Origin: FEB-25 sp963726315
Lineage (GTDB): Bacteria > Chloroflexota > Anaerolineae > Anaerolineales > UBA4823
Direction of reading: 5' to 3'
Assembly (NCBI GenBank): GCA_963726315.1
Contig: CAVSBZ010000005.1
Span: forward strand, 682,001 to 746,000
Length of the DNA stretch: 64,000 bases
The number at the start of each line of letters is the position of its first letter. The first letter of the stretch is position 1. Position numbers and translations under genes: made by a program. Shown here piece by piece: positions 48,661-57,095 of this stretch. Under the pieces are notes generated by a model. It was not told where the DNA came from. It was given only the letters and a program-made list of their open reading frames with translations, and ran no database searches.

Positions 48661-49266
48661 ATGTTTGATAGGGAAGCCCCATCGGTATATGTCGGTCAGC
48701 TCCTCCGCCAGCTGCGGGAAGAACGGGGAATTTCCATCCGTGAGCTCAGCCGGATGAGCGGGTTATCTGCCAATGCCCTCAGCATGATCGAGCGCGGGCT
48801 TACCTCACCTTCAGTCAGCACGCTGTACCGCTTGACGGACGCCCTGAACGTACCCATCACCGCCTTGTTCCGCCAGGCTCAGTCCCAGGAACCGATCGTT
48901 TTCCGTTCGGTCTCTGACCGCACCCGCGTACCTTTTCCGCTAGGAGTTTGGGAAGGGTTGGGTGGGGAGGCTTTCACCGGAAGGATGCAGCCCTTCATGC
49001 TGACCCTTGAAAGCGGCGCCGAAAGCGGACAGGAAAAAATTGTGCATACCGGGAGTGAGTTCGTTATGTGCCTGAGGGGCAAGCTCGAGTACGAGGTGGA
49101 GAGCAAATACTACCAGCTTGAAGCCGGTGACAGCCTGCTCTTCGCTGCCCGTCTCACCCACCGCTGGCGCAACCCAGGCAATACCGTCACCAATGCCATT
49201 ATTGTCTTGTCCGGCTTCGATGACTACGAAAAACCCGGCGTCTTCCACTTTACACCCGAAAGTTAG
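48661..49266 (+). CDS. XRE-family regulator with cupin domain
   Basis: A 201-residue protein. Residues 10-65 are a lambda-repressor-like HTH (LLRQLREERGISIRELSRMSGLSANALSMIERGLTSPSVSTL), and residues 105-185 a cupin barrel (SGQEKIVHTGSEFVMCLRGKLEYEV; LEAGDSLLFAARLTHRWRNPG). Such HTH-cupin proteins sense small effectors and control metabolic or stress genes. The metal-type His are partly kept (H near 139 and 171). AGGAAGATCAATC precedes the ATG. It diverges from the ArsR gene across the palindromes. Confidence 0.85.
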   Translation: MFDREAPSVYVGQLLRQLREERGISIRELSRMSGLSANALSMIERGLTSPSVSTLYRLTDALNVPITALFRQAQSQEPIVFRSVSDRTRVPFPLGVWEGLGGEAFTGRMQPFMLTLESGAESGQEKIVHTGSEFVMCLRGKLEYEVESKYYQLEAGDSLLFAARLTHRWRNPGNTVTNAIIVLSGFDDYEKPGVFHFTPES

Positions 49267-49349
49267 ATCAATTCCATGTATTATTATCTGACACAGGAAT
49301 GAATTATTGATAAATACTATGCATTGTAATTAAATCCATAATATCCAGA

Positions 49350-49904
49350 ATGATTACAAATCATCGCCATTCTACTCGCTTGAAAGGATATGATTATTCA
49401 CTTCCAGGAGCTTATTTCGTTACGATCCTTGCGTATAAGCGATGCGAATTATTTGCCAAGGTTGTAGACGGTCAAATGATATTAAATGAGTTTGGAATTA
49501 TTGCTGTTGATGAATGGTTTAAAACCGCACGTCTGAGGCGGAACATATCTTTATATCCTGATGAGATGGTGGTGATGCCAAATCATATTCATGGAATAAT
49601 CAGGATTAACTCCGCGGTAACCGAACATTGTAAGGGCGCAGCGTCGCTGCGCCCTTACTCACACTCTAATTTGCCGGATCATAATGTCCCACCGGATTCT
49701 TTAGGTGCAATTGTACGTGCTTTTAAAGCAGCTGTCACATACCGTATCAATGGGTCAGGAATATCGCCAGGAACTCCTATCTGGCACCGTAACTATTACG
49801 ACCATATCATACGTGATGATGGAGAACTTCAGAAAATTTGGGAATACATCGCCAATAACCCTAGAGAATGGGTTGAAGATCAATTCAACTCCGCATATAT
49901 ATAA
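49350..49904 (+). CDS. REP-associated Y1 transposase (RAYT), intact
   Basis: A 184-residue Y1-type HUH transposase. RLKGYDYSLPGAYFVTI opens the fold; VVMPNHIHGIIRI carries the H-I-H metal site; HRNYYDHIIRDDGELQKIWEYI holds the catalytic Tyr pair; NPREW ends it. RAYTs mobilise REP palindromes as single strands. The frame contains a perfect palindrome at 49630-49658 (14-bp arms GTAAGGGCGCAGCG), translated as KGAASLRPY. The start may be ATT 49350 or the ATA/ATG nearby; no clear ribosome site. It resembles the broken copy at 32749. Confidence 0.85.
   Translation: MITNHRHSTRLKGYDYSLPGAYFVTILAYKRCELFAKVVDGQMILNEFGIIAVDEWFKTARLRRNISLYPDEMVVMPNHIHGIIRINSAVTEHCKGAASLRPYSHSNLPDHNVPPDSLGAIVRAFKAAVTYRINGSGISPGTPIWHRNYYDHIIRDDGELQKIWEYIANNPREWVEDQFNSAYI
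49630..49658. repeat. GTAAGGGCGCAGCG palindrome inside the RAYT gene
   Basis: Perfect 14-bp arms around a single T. The same GTAAGGGCG/CGCCCTTAC ends occur inside the other RAYT (33050-33099) and, as a half site, at 38679. Confidence 0.85.
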
Positions 49905-50008
49905 TAAAAAAAGTCTACTTGTTATGGAGTGCTAATCCATCCTGTTCTCCCCCCATATAACCCCGTAAGCAACATGCCCCCAAAATAATAACTCCCCTGT
50001 GACAACAA

Positions 50009-50092
50009 TCACAAATTAATTGTGACATATATAACTATACTCGCTTTTTCTTGTGATTATAATCACTTTTATATATGCATATACATATATAT
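50009..50092 (+). promoter_or_regulatory. Operator-like palindromes before the ArsR-SQR operon
   Basis: TCACAA-ATTAA-TTGTGA (50009-50025), the perfect 14-bp palindrome GTGATTATAATCAC (50053-50066) and ATATATGCATATACATATATAT (50071-50092) precede the ArsR start at 50106. They resemble the sites in front of the other ArsR gene. Confidence 0.6.
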
Positions 50093-50105
50093 GATAGGAG
50101 CTGAT

Positions 50106-50450
50106 ATGCCGTATGCACTCGAACAAGAGATAAACCAACTACACGCTGAGATCTGCGCTGGTCTGGCTGACCCAAAGCGGATCCTTATCCTCTATGCCTT
50201 GCACGAAAAACCACGCAACGTCAACGAGCTGGTCGAGCTACTCGACCTCAGCCAGCCAATGGTTTCCCGCCATCTGAAGGTTCTACGCGAGCGTGGCATG
50301 GTAGCCACCACCCGCATCGGTGCCACTGTGGAGTACAGTCTGGCAGACGAACGCCTGATCGAAGCGCTCGACCTCCTGCGCGCCGTCCTGGCGAACAAGC
50401 TCAAGAGCCAGGCTGCTTTGGCGAATACCTTCAACAACCTTCCAGAATAA
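50106..50450 (+). CDS. ArsR-family regulator heading the sulfide operon
   Basis: A 114-residue winged-helix protein, a close paralog of the ArsR at 48121 (shared EINQLHAEICAGLADPKRIL and SRHLKVLRERGMV stretches). It has a single Cys in AEIC. TAGGAGCTGAT precedes the ATG at 50106; an upstream in-frame ATG at 50022 adds a Tyr/Ile-rich leader without support. Placed 24 bp before the sulfide:quinone oxidoreductase gene, it probably represses this operon and responds to sulfide or persulfide; the sensing residue is not obvious. Confidence 0.87.
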   Translation: MPYALEQEINQLHAEICAGLADPKRILILYALHEKPRNVNELVELLDLSQPMVSRHLKVLRERGMVATTRIGATVEYSLADERLIEALDLLRAVLANKLKSQAALANTFNNLPE

Positions 50451-50474
50451 ACCCATCGAAAATAGGACTATCCA

Positions 50475-51710
50475 ATGAAAAAACTTCTCATCCTCGGCGC
50501 TGGTACTGCTGGAACCATGGTCGCAAACCGTCTGGCACGCCAGCTAGACCGCGACGAATGGCACATAACCCTGGTCGACCAAAATGAGGTCCATTATTAC
50601 CAGCCGGGTTTCCTGTTCCTCCCTTTTGGCATCTACAGCAAGAATGACGTGATCAAACCCAAGCGGGATTTTATCCCCGCCGGAGCTGAGATGATCATGT
50701 CGCCCATTGAGCACATCGACCCCGAACATAACCAGGTCAAGCTGGTGAATGGCGGCAGGCTGCTCAACTACGACTTCCTGGTCATCGCCACCGGCTGCCA
50801 GGTGCATCCCGAACAGACCCCCGGTCTCATGGAGCACGAATGGCGCGGCTCGATCCACGAGTTTTACACCGTCGACGGAGCGCAAGCCCTGGCAAAGTAC
50901 CTGCGTAACTGGCAGGGTGGTCGTATGGTGGTCAATGTGGTGGAGACGCCCATAAAATGCCCTGTGGCACCCCTCGAGTTCCTCATGCTTGCTGACTGGT
51001 TCTTTCATCAGCAGGGACTGCGTGAAAAGGTGGAAATTACCTATGCCACCCCTCTCTCCGGGGCATTCACCAAACCCGTCGCTTCCCGTTACCTGGGAGA
51101 CATCCTCGACCAGAAGGGCATCAAGGTGGTGCCCGATTTCATGGTCGAGCATGTTGATCCCGATGCCAAAAAGATCGTCTCATACGACGAACAGGAGATT
51201 GAGTACGACCTCTTGGTGAGCATCCCCTTGAACATGGGTGATGAGGTCATCTCCCGCTCGGGTTTGGGTGACGAGCTGAATTTTATCCCGGTGGACAAGC
51301 ACACCTTCCTCCATCCAAAGTACAGCAATATTTTCGTATTGGGCGATGCTGCCAACCTGCCCACCTCCAAAGCTGGCTCTGTGGCACATTTCGCCAGTGA
51401 GTGCTTCACCGATAACTTCATGCGTCACATCGATGGGCTGGAAATGCTGCCCACCTTCGATGGTCATGCCAACTGCTTCATCGAGTCAGGCTTTGGCAAA
51501 GGGCTGCTGATCGACTTCAACTACGACGTCGAGCCCCTGCCCGGTCGCTACCCACTCCCCGGAATTGGACCTTTTTCCCTGCTGCAGGAATCGGAGATGA
51601 ACCACTGGGGCAAGATGATGTTCCGCTGGATGTACTGGAACCTGTTGCTAAAAGGTCAGCAGTTACCCCTGCCTGCGCTGATGAGCATGGCTGGCAAGTG
51701 GAATAATTAG
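50475..51710 (+). CDS. Sulfide:quinone oxidoreductase-like flavoprotein
   Basis: A 411-residue FAD protein of the SQR family: ILGAGTAGTMVANRLAR dinucleotide site, E/D-end LVDQNEVHYYQPGFLFLPFG, then ATGCQVHPEQTPG with a Cys at the usual first redox position, PIKCPVAPLEF with the second, and GHANCFIESG with a further Cys. NIFVLGDAANLPTSKAGSVAHF is the second FAD motif. It oxidises sulfide to polysulfide or persulfide and reduces quinone at the membrane; the C-terminal amphipathic MMFRWMYWNLLLKG would bind the membrane. Confidence 0.9.
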   Translation: MKKLLILGAGTAGTMVANRLARQLDRDEWHITLVDQNEVHYYQPGFLFLPFGIYSKNDVIKPKRDFIPAGAEMIMSPIEHIDPEHNQVKLVNGGRLLNYDFLVIATGCQVHPEQTPGLMEHEWRGSIHEFYTVDGAQALAKYLRNWQGGRMVVNVVETPIKCPVAPLEFLMLADWFFHQQGLREKVEITYATPLSGAFTKPVASRYLGDILDQKGIKVVPDFMVEHVDPDAKKIVSYDEQEIEYDLLVSIPLNMGDEVISRSGLGDELNFIPVDKHTFLHPKYSNIFVLGDAANLPTSKAGSVAHFASECFTDNFMRHIDGLEMLPTFDGHANCFIESGFGKGLLIDFNYDVEPLPGRYPLPGIGPFSLLQESEMNHWGKMMFRWMYWNLLLKGQQLPLPALMSMAGKWNN

Positions 51711-51719
51711 GGAGGCGCC

Positions 51720-52412
51720 ATGGATGCAACTTTGCAAGAGCTGAACCAAAAAATTGACCTGCTGACTGCCCAGCTGAGCTACCTGACCGAGCAATCGAAA
51801 TTAAACGAGCGCCAGCGCAATGAACGCCTCGAGCTGGTGCGCGACATCACTCCCCTCGCCAATCAAGCCTTCACCCTGGCAGTCGAACAGCTGGAGGAAG
51901 TGCAGGAGTACATCGACCTGAGTGACTTGATGCGCCTGTTCAAGCGCTTGCTGCGTAATGGGCGCAACCTTGAGAAGATGCTCGATCAGCTTGAGAGCCT
52001 CACCGACCTGATTGAAACCGTTGGTCCACTGGCAGATGATGCCTTCGGGAAGGCGGTTGATGTAATGGCGGGGTTGGAAAGCAAGGGCTACTTTGCCTTC
52101 ACACAAAGCGGGATGAAGCTGGTTGACAATATCGTTACTTCTTTCAGTGCTGATGATGTCAATCGTCTGGGTGATAACATCGTGTTGATTCTAAATGCGG
52201 TAAAGGATATGACTCAGCCTGAGATCATCAATTTTGTCCACAACACCTTGCTCGTGGCTGAGAAGGAAATTGATAAGCCCGTCGATGTATCCTATATGGG
52301 TCTGTTACGTCAGCTTCGCGACCCGGCAGTCAGGCGTGGATTTGCGCTGACCCTGCGGGTGATGCAGGTAATCGGTACCCAGGCAGCTCCCCAAATTCAA
52401 CCTGGACAATAA
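51720..52412 (+). CDS. DUF1641 family protein
   Basis: A 230-residue helical protein: N-terminal coiled coil (MDATLQELNQKIDLLTAQLSYL), then DITPLANQAFTLAVEQLEEV and the conserved DUF1641 end DVSYMGLLRQLRDPAVRRGFALTLRVMQVIG. DUF1641 proteins commonly travel with SQR-like flavoproteins and formate dehydrogenase accessory genes; the role is unknown, perhaps membrane recruitment of the partner. TAGGGAGGCGCC precedes the ATG, 9 bp after the SQR stop. Confidence 0.85.
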   Translation: MDATLQELNQKIDLLTAQLSYLTEQSKLNERQRNERLELVRDITPLANQAFTLAVEQLEEVQEYIDLSDLMRLFKRLLRNGRNLEKMLDQLESLTDLIETVGPLADDAFGKAVDVMAGLESKGYFAFTQSGMKLVDNIVTSFSADDVNRLGDNIVLILNAVKDMTQPEIINFVHNTLLVAEKEIDKPVDVSYMGLLRQLRDPAVRRGFALTLRVMQVIGTQAAPQIQPGQ

Positions 52413-52474
52413 TATAAACCACAAGTGCCCCTAAGGTAGCTTGAATTATAGATGTTAAGTAAAGGAGAAACTAA

Positions 52475-52792
52475 ATGCCAACAAAAATGATTGCAGGAAA
52501 GAACGTGCAGGTTAATGAAGAAGGCTACATGACCAACCCGGCAGAATGGAACAAGGAAATCGCTGTCGAAATTGCCAAAGAGGAGGGGCTGCTTGAGCTC
52601 ACCCCCGATCACTGGAAGGTAATCGACTACGCCCGCCGGTCAGCAGTCGTGAGTGGTGCCGCACCTACCTTACGTACCATCACCTCCAACGCCGGTGTGA
52701 CCACCAAGGAGCTGTTCACCCTCTTCCCTAAGGGTCCCGCCAAGAAAGTCGCCCGCATTGCCGGTCTGGGCAAGCCCGAAGGCTGTGTGTAA
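52475..52792 (+). CDS. DsrC/TusE-family sulfur carrier protein
   Basis: A 105-residue protein with the DsrC fold signature: EGYMTNPAEWNKEIAVEIAKEEGLLELTPDHWKVIDYAR and TKELFTLFPKGPAKKVARIAGLGKPEGCV. The penultimate Cys (Cys A) that carries the persulfide is present. The second Cys 11 residues earlier, needed for the DsrAB trisulfide, is absent, so it behaves like TusE or a DsrC-like relay. AAAGGAGAAACTAA precedes the ATG. It would take sulfur from SQR/DsrE-type donors in the cytosol. Confidence 0.9.
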   Translation: MPTKMIAGKNVQVNEEGYMTNPAEWNKEIAVEIAKEEGLLELTPDHWKVIDYARRSAVVSGAAPTLRTITSNAGVTTKELFTLFPKGPAKKVARIAGLGKPEGCV

Positions 52793-52802
52793 ACCTTACG
52801 AT

Positions 52803-52847
52803 GTCATTGCGAGTCAGTGCTCTTCTGACCGAAGCAATCTTCCTATA
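52803..52847. repeat. TCATTGCGAG...GAAGCAATC repeat inside the sulfide operon
   Basis: GTCATTGCGAGTCAG...CTGACCGAAGCAATCTTCC, with a GTCAG/CTGAC hairpin. It separates the DsrC and DsrE genes, which otherwise look like one operon. Confidence 0.7.
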
Positions 52848-52925
52848 ACAGATTTCATAATTATCCATCCGAAATTAGTATTCACCTGATTTCATATTTA
52901 AGAATTACCAACTGGAGAAAACCAC

Positions 52926-53432
52926 ATGACCGACAACAACGGTAACCGCCACATGGCATTCATCTGCTCCAAAGGCAACCTCGACATGGTCTATCCCGCC
53001 CTGATCATGGGCTGGGCTGCCCTGGGCAATGGTATCGACGTAAGCATCTTCTTCACCTTCTGGGGATTGGACATGGTCCGCGAGGACCGCGTAGACCACC
53101 TGGAAGTTCCCCCGGTAGGTAACTCGAGCTTCAAAATGAGCTTGATGGGCATACCGGGCAACATTGGCATCCCACAGATTATGGGCATCATCCCGGGCAT
53201 GACGCCCTTCGCCACGGCCATCATGAAAAGCAAGATGAAAAAATTGGACGTTCCGCCTGTGCGCGAATACCTGCAGATGTTAATGGATGGCGGTGCCAAG
53301 CTTTATGGTTGTAAGATGACCTGTGACTTATATAATCTGACCAAAGATAGCTTCATTGATGGTGTCCAGGGAATTCTGACGGCAAGCGAATTCGTCGACC
53401 TCACCGAGGGCGCCCAGATCATTTTCATATAA
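52926..53432 (+). CDS. DsrE/DsrF-like (DsrE2-type) protein
   Basis: A 168-residue protein: HMAFICSKGNLDMVYPALIMGWAALGNGIDVSIFFTFWGLDMV is the N-terminal Rossmann-like half of the DsrE superfamily, followed by a hydrophobic IPGNIGIPQIMGIIPGMTPFATAIM insertion typical of DsrE2, and GAKLYGCKMTCDLYNL with the conserved Cys that can carry a persulfide. It probably passes sulfur to the DsrC-like protein. CTGGAGAAAACCAC precedes the ATG. Confidence 0.88.
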   Translation: MTDNNGNRHMAFICSKGNLDMVYPALIMGWAALGNGIDVSIFFTFWGLDMVREDRVDHLEVPPVGNSSFKMSLMGIPGNIGIPQIMGIIPGMTPFATAIMKSKMKKLDVPPVREYLQMLMDGGAKLYGCKMTCDLYNLTKDSFIDGVQGILTASEFVDLTEGAQIIFI

Positions 53433-53446
53433 TCATCATATTTCTC

Positions 53447-53492
53447 GTAGGGGCACGACCATCCAGTCCGATGCATGATGTCATGCCCCTAC
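53447..53492. repeat. GTAGGGGCA...TGCCCCTAC palindromic element
   Basis: Arms GTAGGGGCA(C)/(A)TGCCCCTAC around a central loop, just after the DsrE stop; GTAGGGGCG family. Confidence 0.7.
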
Positions 53493-53592
53493 ATTTCATC
53501 CGACTTGTTTTTGTGGCACACGACCAGTCCCTACAATCAAAGTTCTGTAGAGTGCCCCACCTGGTGCTATCTTACCAGTTTCATAACCTTGC

Positions 53593-55173
53593 TTATTTCT
53601 TCCTCAATTCCTTGATCACCCTATCTGCCGCCAGTTTACCTGTAATGATCGAAATCGGCAGCCCGGCGGGGCTATAGGTCCATTGTCCCGCCTGATAAAC
53701 GCCCGGGACCGGTGTCTTGATAGCGTCCATTATCTTTGGAAGCCTGCTTTCTGCTGGCATGGGATGGTTGCTGAACGCCCATCCAGTAATGGCACCGTCC
53801 GTGTTGCCCGTCATCTTCGCCATTGTTAGCGGGGTAGAGCTAAACTGCTGCAGGATGGCATCCTTAATGCCTGGGTAGATGGAACCATCCAGGGTGTTGA
53901 CGATACACCTTTCACACAAGGTCTTGAAATCCTCATACCATCCCATCTGATCGATCTGCCTGGTGAGCTGGAAATCGAACAAAACACTCACGATTAGTCC
54001 AGTTTTCCCGGTGGGTGCCAGCGACTCGTCCCTTAATACCGGAATGGAAATCTCATACGTCGTCAGGGCGAAGAACTTCTCCAGCCACTTTTCAATTTCT
54101 CCTTGTTCCCCGTGAATCGGGGTGGGTCCTGCCAGTGATTGACCCTGCCTGCTAGGAGTATAGAAGAAGTGCTCGCTGGCTTTGCTGGCAAAGTAGGTCT
54201 TATCCAGATCTACCGCCAGGAAAACCGTGTAAACCGAGTCGTTGCCTGATCTATCAGCCACCTCATCCTGGCGTGTAAGGATTGCATTTTTTATCTGACT
54301 ATCCTCGATATTCTCGAGCTTGACCAGGCGGTACAAGCTCTTCAAGTCTGCTGCCCAAATCAACTTTCGGTATGAATATTTGTTTCCATGCGCATCCATC
54401 ACCAGCTTTTTTTGTGGGTCAACCATCTGGATTTCCGTTTGAGTGCTGATCCGTCCCTGGTGACCATTTATGAACTCCACCATTTTTTCTGTGAATTTCC
54501 CGGTTCCACCCAGCGGGTAGGAGTAATCCAGGTAGAGCTTCAGGTAGCTCATGGCAAAAAATGCCGGTGTTTCGTGGAAGAAATGCTGTGTGATGATATC
54601 CAACAGGCTCTGATTTGTGGTGTATTGTTTTAAGAAATCCCCCACTGGCTTGTTCAATGCGGTAATTTTTCGCACAGTCAGAGCGTATTTCATTATCCAC
54701 GGTAGGACCACCTTCACCATATAGTCGCGATCCTTCTTCATATCCAGGAAGATGGGGTTATCAATGCCATATTGGACTTTCATGTACTTCATGATCAGTC
54801 GAGTTTGGGCAATAATCTTGCTTATTTCATCAACACTCTCAGGGTAGAAAGCATTTAGCAGATCCTGGTAATCCGATAGATTTTCTTCGCTGTTGAGGCG
54901 GATCACCCGGTCTTCAATGCCAAGCGAGATGTGATTCTTTACCAGCTCGACATCCACACCCAGGTGCTTGAGCATTGGGAATAACACCCCCGAGTTTTCC
55001 ATTGCCCGGATCCCGCCATCAAAGACGAATCCATCGCGCTCAAAGGAATTGATCAGCCCGCCACAGGCGGGTTCTTTCTCGCACAACAGGATACTATACC
55101 CGGCTTTAGAGAGGTAAGCTGCTGCGATCAAGCCAGCTATCCCACCGCCAACGACGATGGCATCAAAGTCCAT
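53593..55173 (-). CDS. FAD-dependent oxidoreductase, phytoene desaturase/carotenoid isomerase-like
   Basis: A 526-residue protein with the FAD motif DFDAIVVGGGIAGLIAAAYLSKAGYSILLCEKEPACGG at the N-terminus and the second FAD site GVYQAGQWTYSPAGLPISIITGKLAADRVI near the end. This is the CrtI/CrtISO-type amine-oxidase-like family, which desaturates, isomerises or saturates polyprenoid and related substrates. No carotenoid genes are nearby, so the substrate is open. It lies last in a minus-strand group with an SDR and an NTF2-like gene, 114 bp from the SDR. Confidence 0.85.
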   Translation of the reverse strand: MDFDAIVVGGGIAGLIAAAYLSKAGYSILLCEKEPACGGLINSFERDGFVFDGGIRAMENSGVLFPMLKHLGVDVELVKNHISLGIEDRVIRLNSEENLSDYQDLLNAFYPESVDEISKIIAQTRLIMKYMKVQYGIDNPIFLDMKKDRDYMVKVVLPWIMKYALTVRKITALNKPVGDFLKQYTTNQSLLDIITQHFFHETPAFFAMSYLKLYLDYSYPLGGTGKFTEKMVEFINGHQGRISTQTEIQMVDPQKKLVMDAHGNKYSYRKLIWAADLKSLYRLVKLENIEDSQIKNAILTRQDEVADRSGNDSVYTVFLAVDLDKTYFASKASEHFFYTPSRQGQSLAGPTPIHGEQGEIEKWLEKFFALTTYEISIPVLRDESLAPTGKTGLIVSVLFDFQLTRQIDQMGWYEDFKTLCERCIVNTLDGSIYPGIKDAILQQFSSTPLTMAKMTGNTDGAITGWAFSNHPMPAESRLPKIMDAIKTPVPGVYQAGQWTYSPAGLPISIITGKLAADRVIKELRKK

Positions 55174-55286
55174 ATACGCACCTCAACACATAATGAATTT
55201 GTATTGCTCTCATCAGATTAGTATAAAAGTTTCATAATAATTTGGCACGAATCATTGATCACCAGCTAGTTCATCGTGACCCTGTA

Positions 55287-56207
55287 TCAATTCGCTCCTG
55301 CCAAACCTGTCAACTGTTCACTGATCGCCCAAACCTGTTTTCCAAGTGTTCGGTCCAGGGCATGCGGCGCAGGTTTCTCTTCAATCGTCAGGTTGAAGAA
55401 CTTACCGCTGACCGTCTGCATCTCCGGTGAGGCTGCCATGTAATAAATGGCCTCCCCCGAAATGACCGGGTCTTTCAATATCCACCAGATCAGATAGCGT
55501 TGATAAAACCGGTATACTGGTCCGTTGTTCATACCGATATTCGTTCTCACTTCGCCCGGGTGCACGGCATTGATCGTCACACCACTGCCCATTAGAATAT
55601 CCGCCAGCTCCCACACGGTGAGCAGTTGAGCCACTTTTGATGCTCCGTACCCCTGCAGCCCACGGTAGCGACGCCGGTCCCAATTCAGGTCATTCAGGTC
55701 AAGACCACCAAAGCGGTGACCCTGCGAGCTTACCTGGATGATGCGCGCCGGTGAGCTTTCGATTAGCCGGTTGAGCAGCAGGCGTGTCAACAGAAAAGAT
55801 GCCAGGTGGTTCACGCAAAAAACCGTCTCGACGCCTTCTTTGGTCAGCGTGCGGTGTGTGTTGTGCAGCCCAGCGTTATTGATCAGCACATCAATGCGCG
55901 GGTAGTTTGCCAGGATCGCCCTGGCAGCCTCACGCACTTCACACAACTTTGAAAAATCCGCCACCAACACATCAACCTGGGCGGTATACTCATGGACCAA
56001 TTCAGACTTCACCCGTTCTGCCTTCTCGCGATCACGGCACACCAGCACCAGGTGTGCTCCGCCCTTTGCCAGCCGTTTAGCTGACTGGTAGCCTACCCCA
56101 GAGGTAGCACCCGTGAGGACGCAAACCTTCGCATCCATGCGGGCTGTTGTGGTTTTCTGGGGCAGGCGAGCATTGGCGATGAATTGGAGCTCTTCGGGGA
56201 GTTTCAT
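55287..56207 (-). CDS. Short-chain dehydrogenase/reductase (retinol-dehydrogenase-like)
   Basis: A 306-residue SDR: VCVLTGATSGVGYQSAKRLA (TGxxxGxG), DVLINNAGLHN (NNAG), QVSSQGH with the catalytic Ser, and YGASKVAQ (YxxxK). The long C-terminal part and the sequence FCVNHLASFLLTRLLLNRL match retinol dehydrogenase/WW-oxidoreductase-like SDRs. The ATG at 56207 is used because the NAD domain begins about 25 residues later; a frame up to 56363 overlaps the upstream gene. Together with the FAD oxidoreductase it suggests lipid or isoprenoid modification. Confidence 0.85.
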   Translation of the reverse strand: MKLPEELQFIANARLPQKTTTARMDAKVCVLTGATSGVGYQSAKRLAKGGAHLVLVCRDREKAERVKSELVHEYTAQVDVLVADFSKLCEVREAARAILANYPRIDVLINNAGLHNTHRTLTKEGVETVFCVNHLASFLLTRLLLNRLIESSPARIIQVSSQGHRFGGLDLNDLNWDRRRYRGLQGYGASKVAQLLTVWELADILMGSGVTINAVHPGEVRTNIGMNNGPVYRFYQRYLIWWILKDPVISGEAIYYMAASPEMQTVSGKFFNLTIEEKPAPHALDRTLGKQVWAISEQLTGLAGAN

Positions 56208-56220
56208 GTTTATAAACCCG

Positions 56221-56691
56221 TTAACCAAAGTACCTGTGCATGAAACTCCAATAAGATTTGCGCAGCAGGGGGATACCATTGAGAATCGTGCCCCATAAAT
56301 CGAAGTAATCCCGCTGATAAATGATCCGGTTATCTTCGCCGGTGGTGAGTTTTGTACAGCCATACAGGGTATTGCTTGGCCATCTTTTAAAACTCATCAC
56401 CATTTTCCATTGAAAGAATATTTCATGCGAGTCCATCACCAGGGATATAATTTCCATATTGATCTGCTCGCAGCGCTGCGCCAGTCTGCCACACATCGCC
56501 ATGAAATCCGCTTTACCCTCGATTCGTTGTATGATGTCTTCGAAGACAATATTCTCATGATAGTAGGGGAATAAGTGCGACCAGTCAGGCTTGCCCTGCG
56601 TGTTGTAAGTCTTGGACCATCGCTCCCTGATTATTTCAGGAGTCAATGGTTCTATGAAGAGGTCATTTTCTTGACTTTGTATGTCAATCAT
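56221..56691 (-). CDS. NTF2/SnoaL-like protein
   Basis: A 156-residue protein. RERWSKTYNTQGKPDWSHLFPYYHENIVFEDIIQRIEGKADFMAMCGRLAQRC and the aromatic strands IFFQWKMVMSFKRWPSNTLYG fit the NTF2-like cone fold. Proteins of this type next to SDR and amine-oxidase-like genes are often isomerases or binding partners in the same pathway. It is first in the group, 14 bp from the SDR start. Confidence 0.78.
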   Translation of the reverse strand: MIDIQSQENDLFIEPLTPEIIRERWSKTYNTQGKPDWSHLFPYYHENIVFEDIIQRIEGKADFMAMCGRLAQRCEQINMEIISLVMDSHEIFFQWKMVMSFKRWPSNTLYGCTKLTTGEDNRIIYQRDYFDLWGTILNGIPLLRKSYWSFMHRYFG

Positions 56692-56917
56692 GCTGTCTGA
56701 TTATCAGTAAATGTGAGTTATTATTCACCAAATTTGCCGTATTATAAACGATAAGTAATCATGTTTAGAAGCTATGCTGAGTGAATACCAGATAGATATT
56801 CTAAATAAAAATCAGTTCTACTCATGTCCTATTCTTATCAAACTCCTCGGAAGAGGAAAAATATCTTTGGAGTGCGCCTCCATCCCCAATGAGTGTTTGA
56901 CCAGGGTTTATTGCTTT

Positions 56918-56957
56918 AGTAGGTTGTGGTTGAGGGCATCAGCCCGAAACCCAACAT
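56918..56957. repeat. GTAGGTTGTGG...AAACCCAAC repeat
   Basis: Starts GTAGGTTGTGGTTGAGGG and ends CGAAACCCAAC, the same ends as 28165 and 30892 (loop shortened). The 56692-57095 gap has no gene. Confidence 0.65.
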
Positions 56958-57095
56958 TTATGCAGGGAAATTGCACTAATTGGCATCCGTTTTTGTTGCA
57001 TTTTCCAGAATATGCTATAAACTAAATTGAGTGAGTATGGGGGTTGATTGAAATTTCAACTTTTAACCCACACTACTTGTATACCAGAGGGGGAT

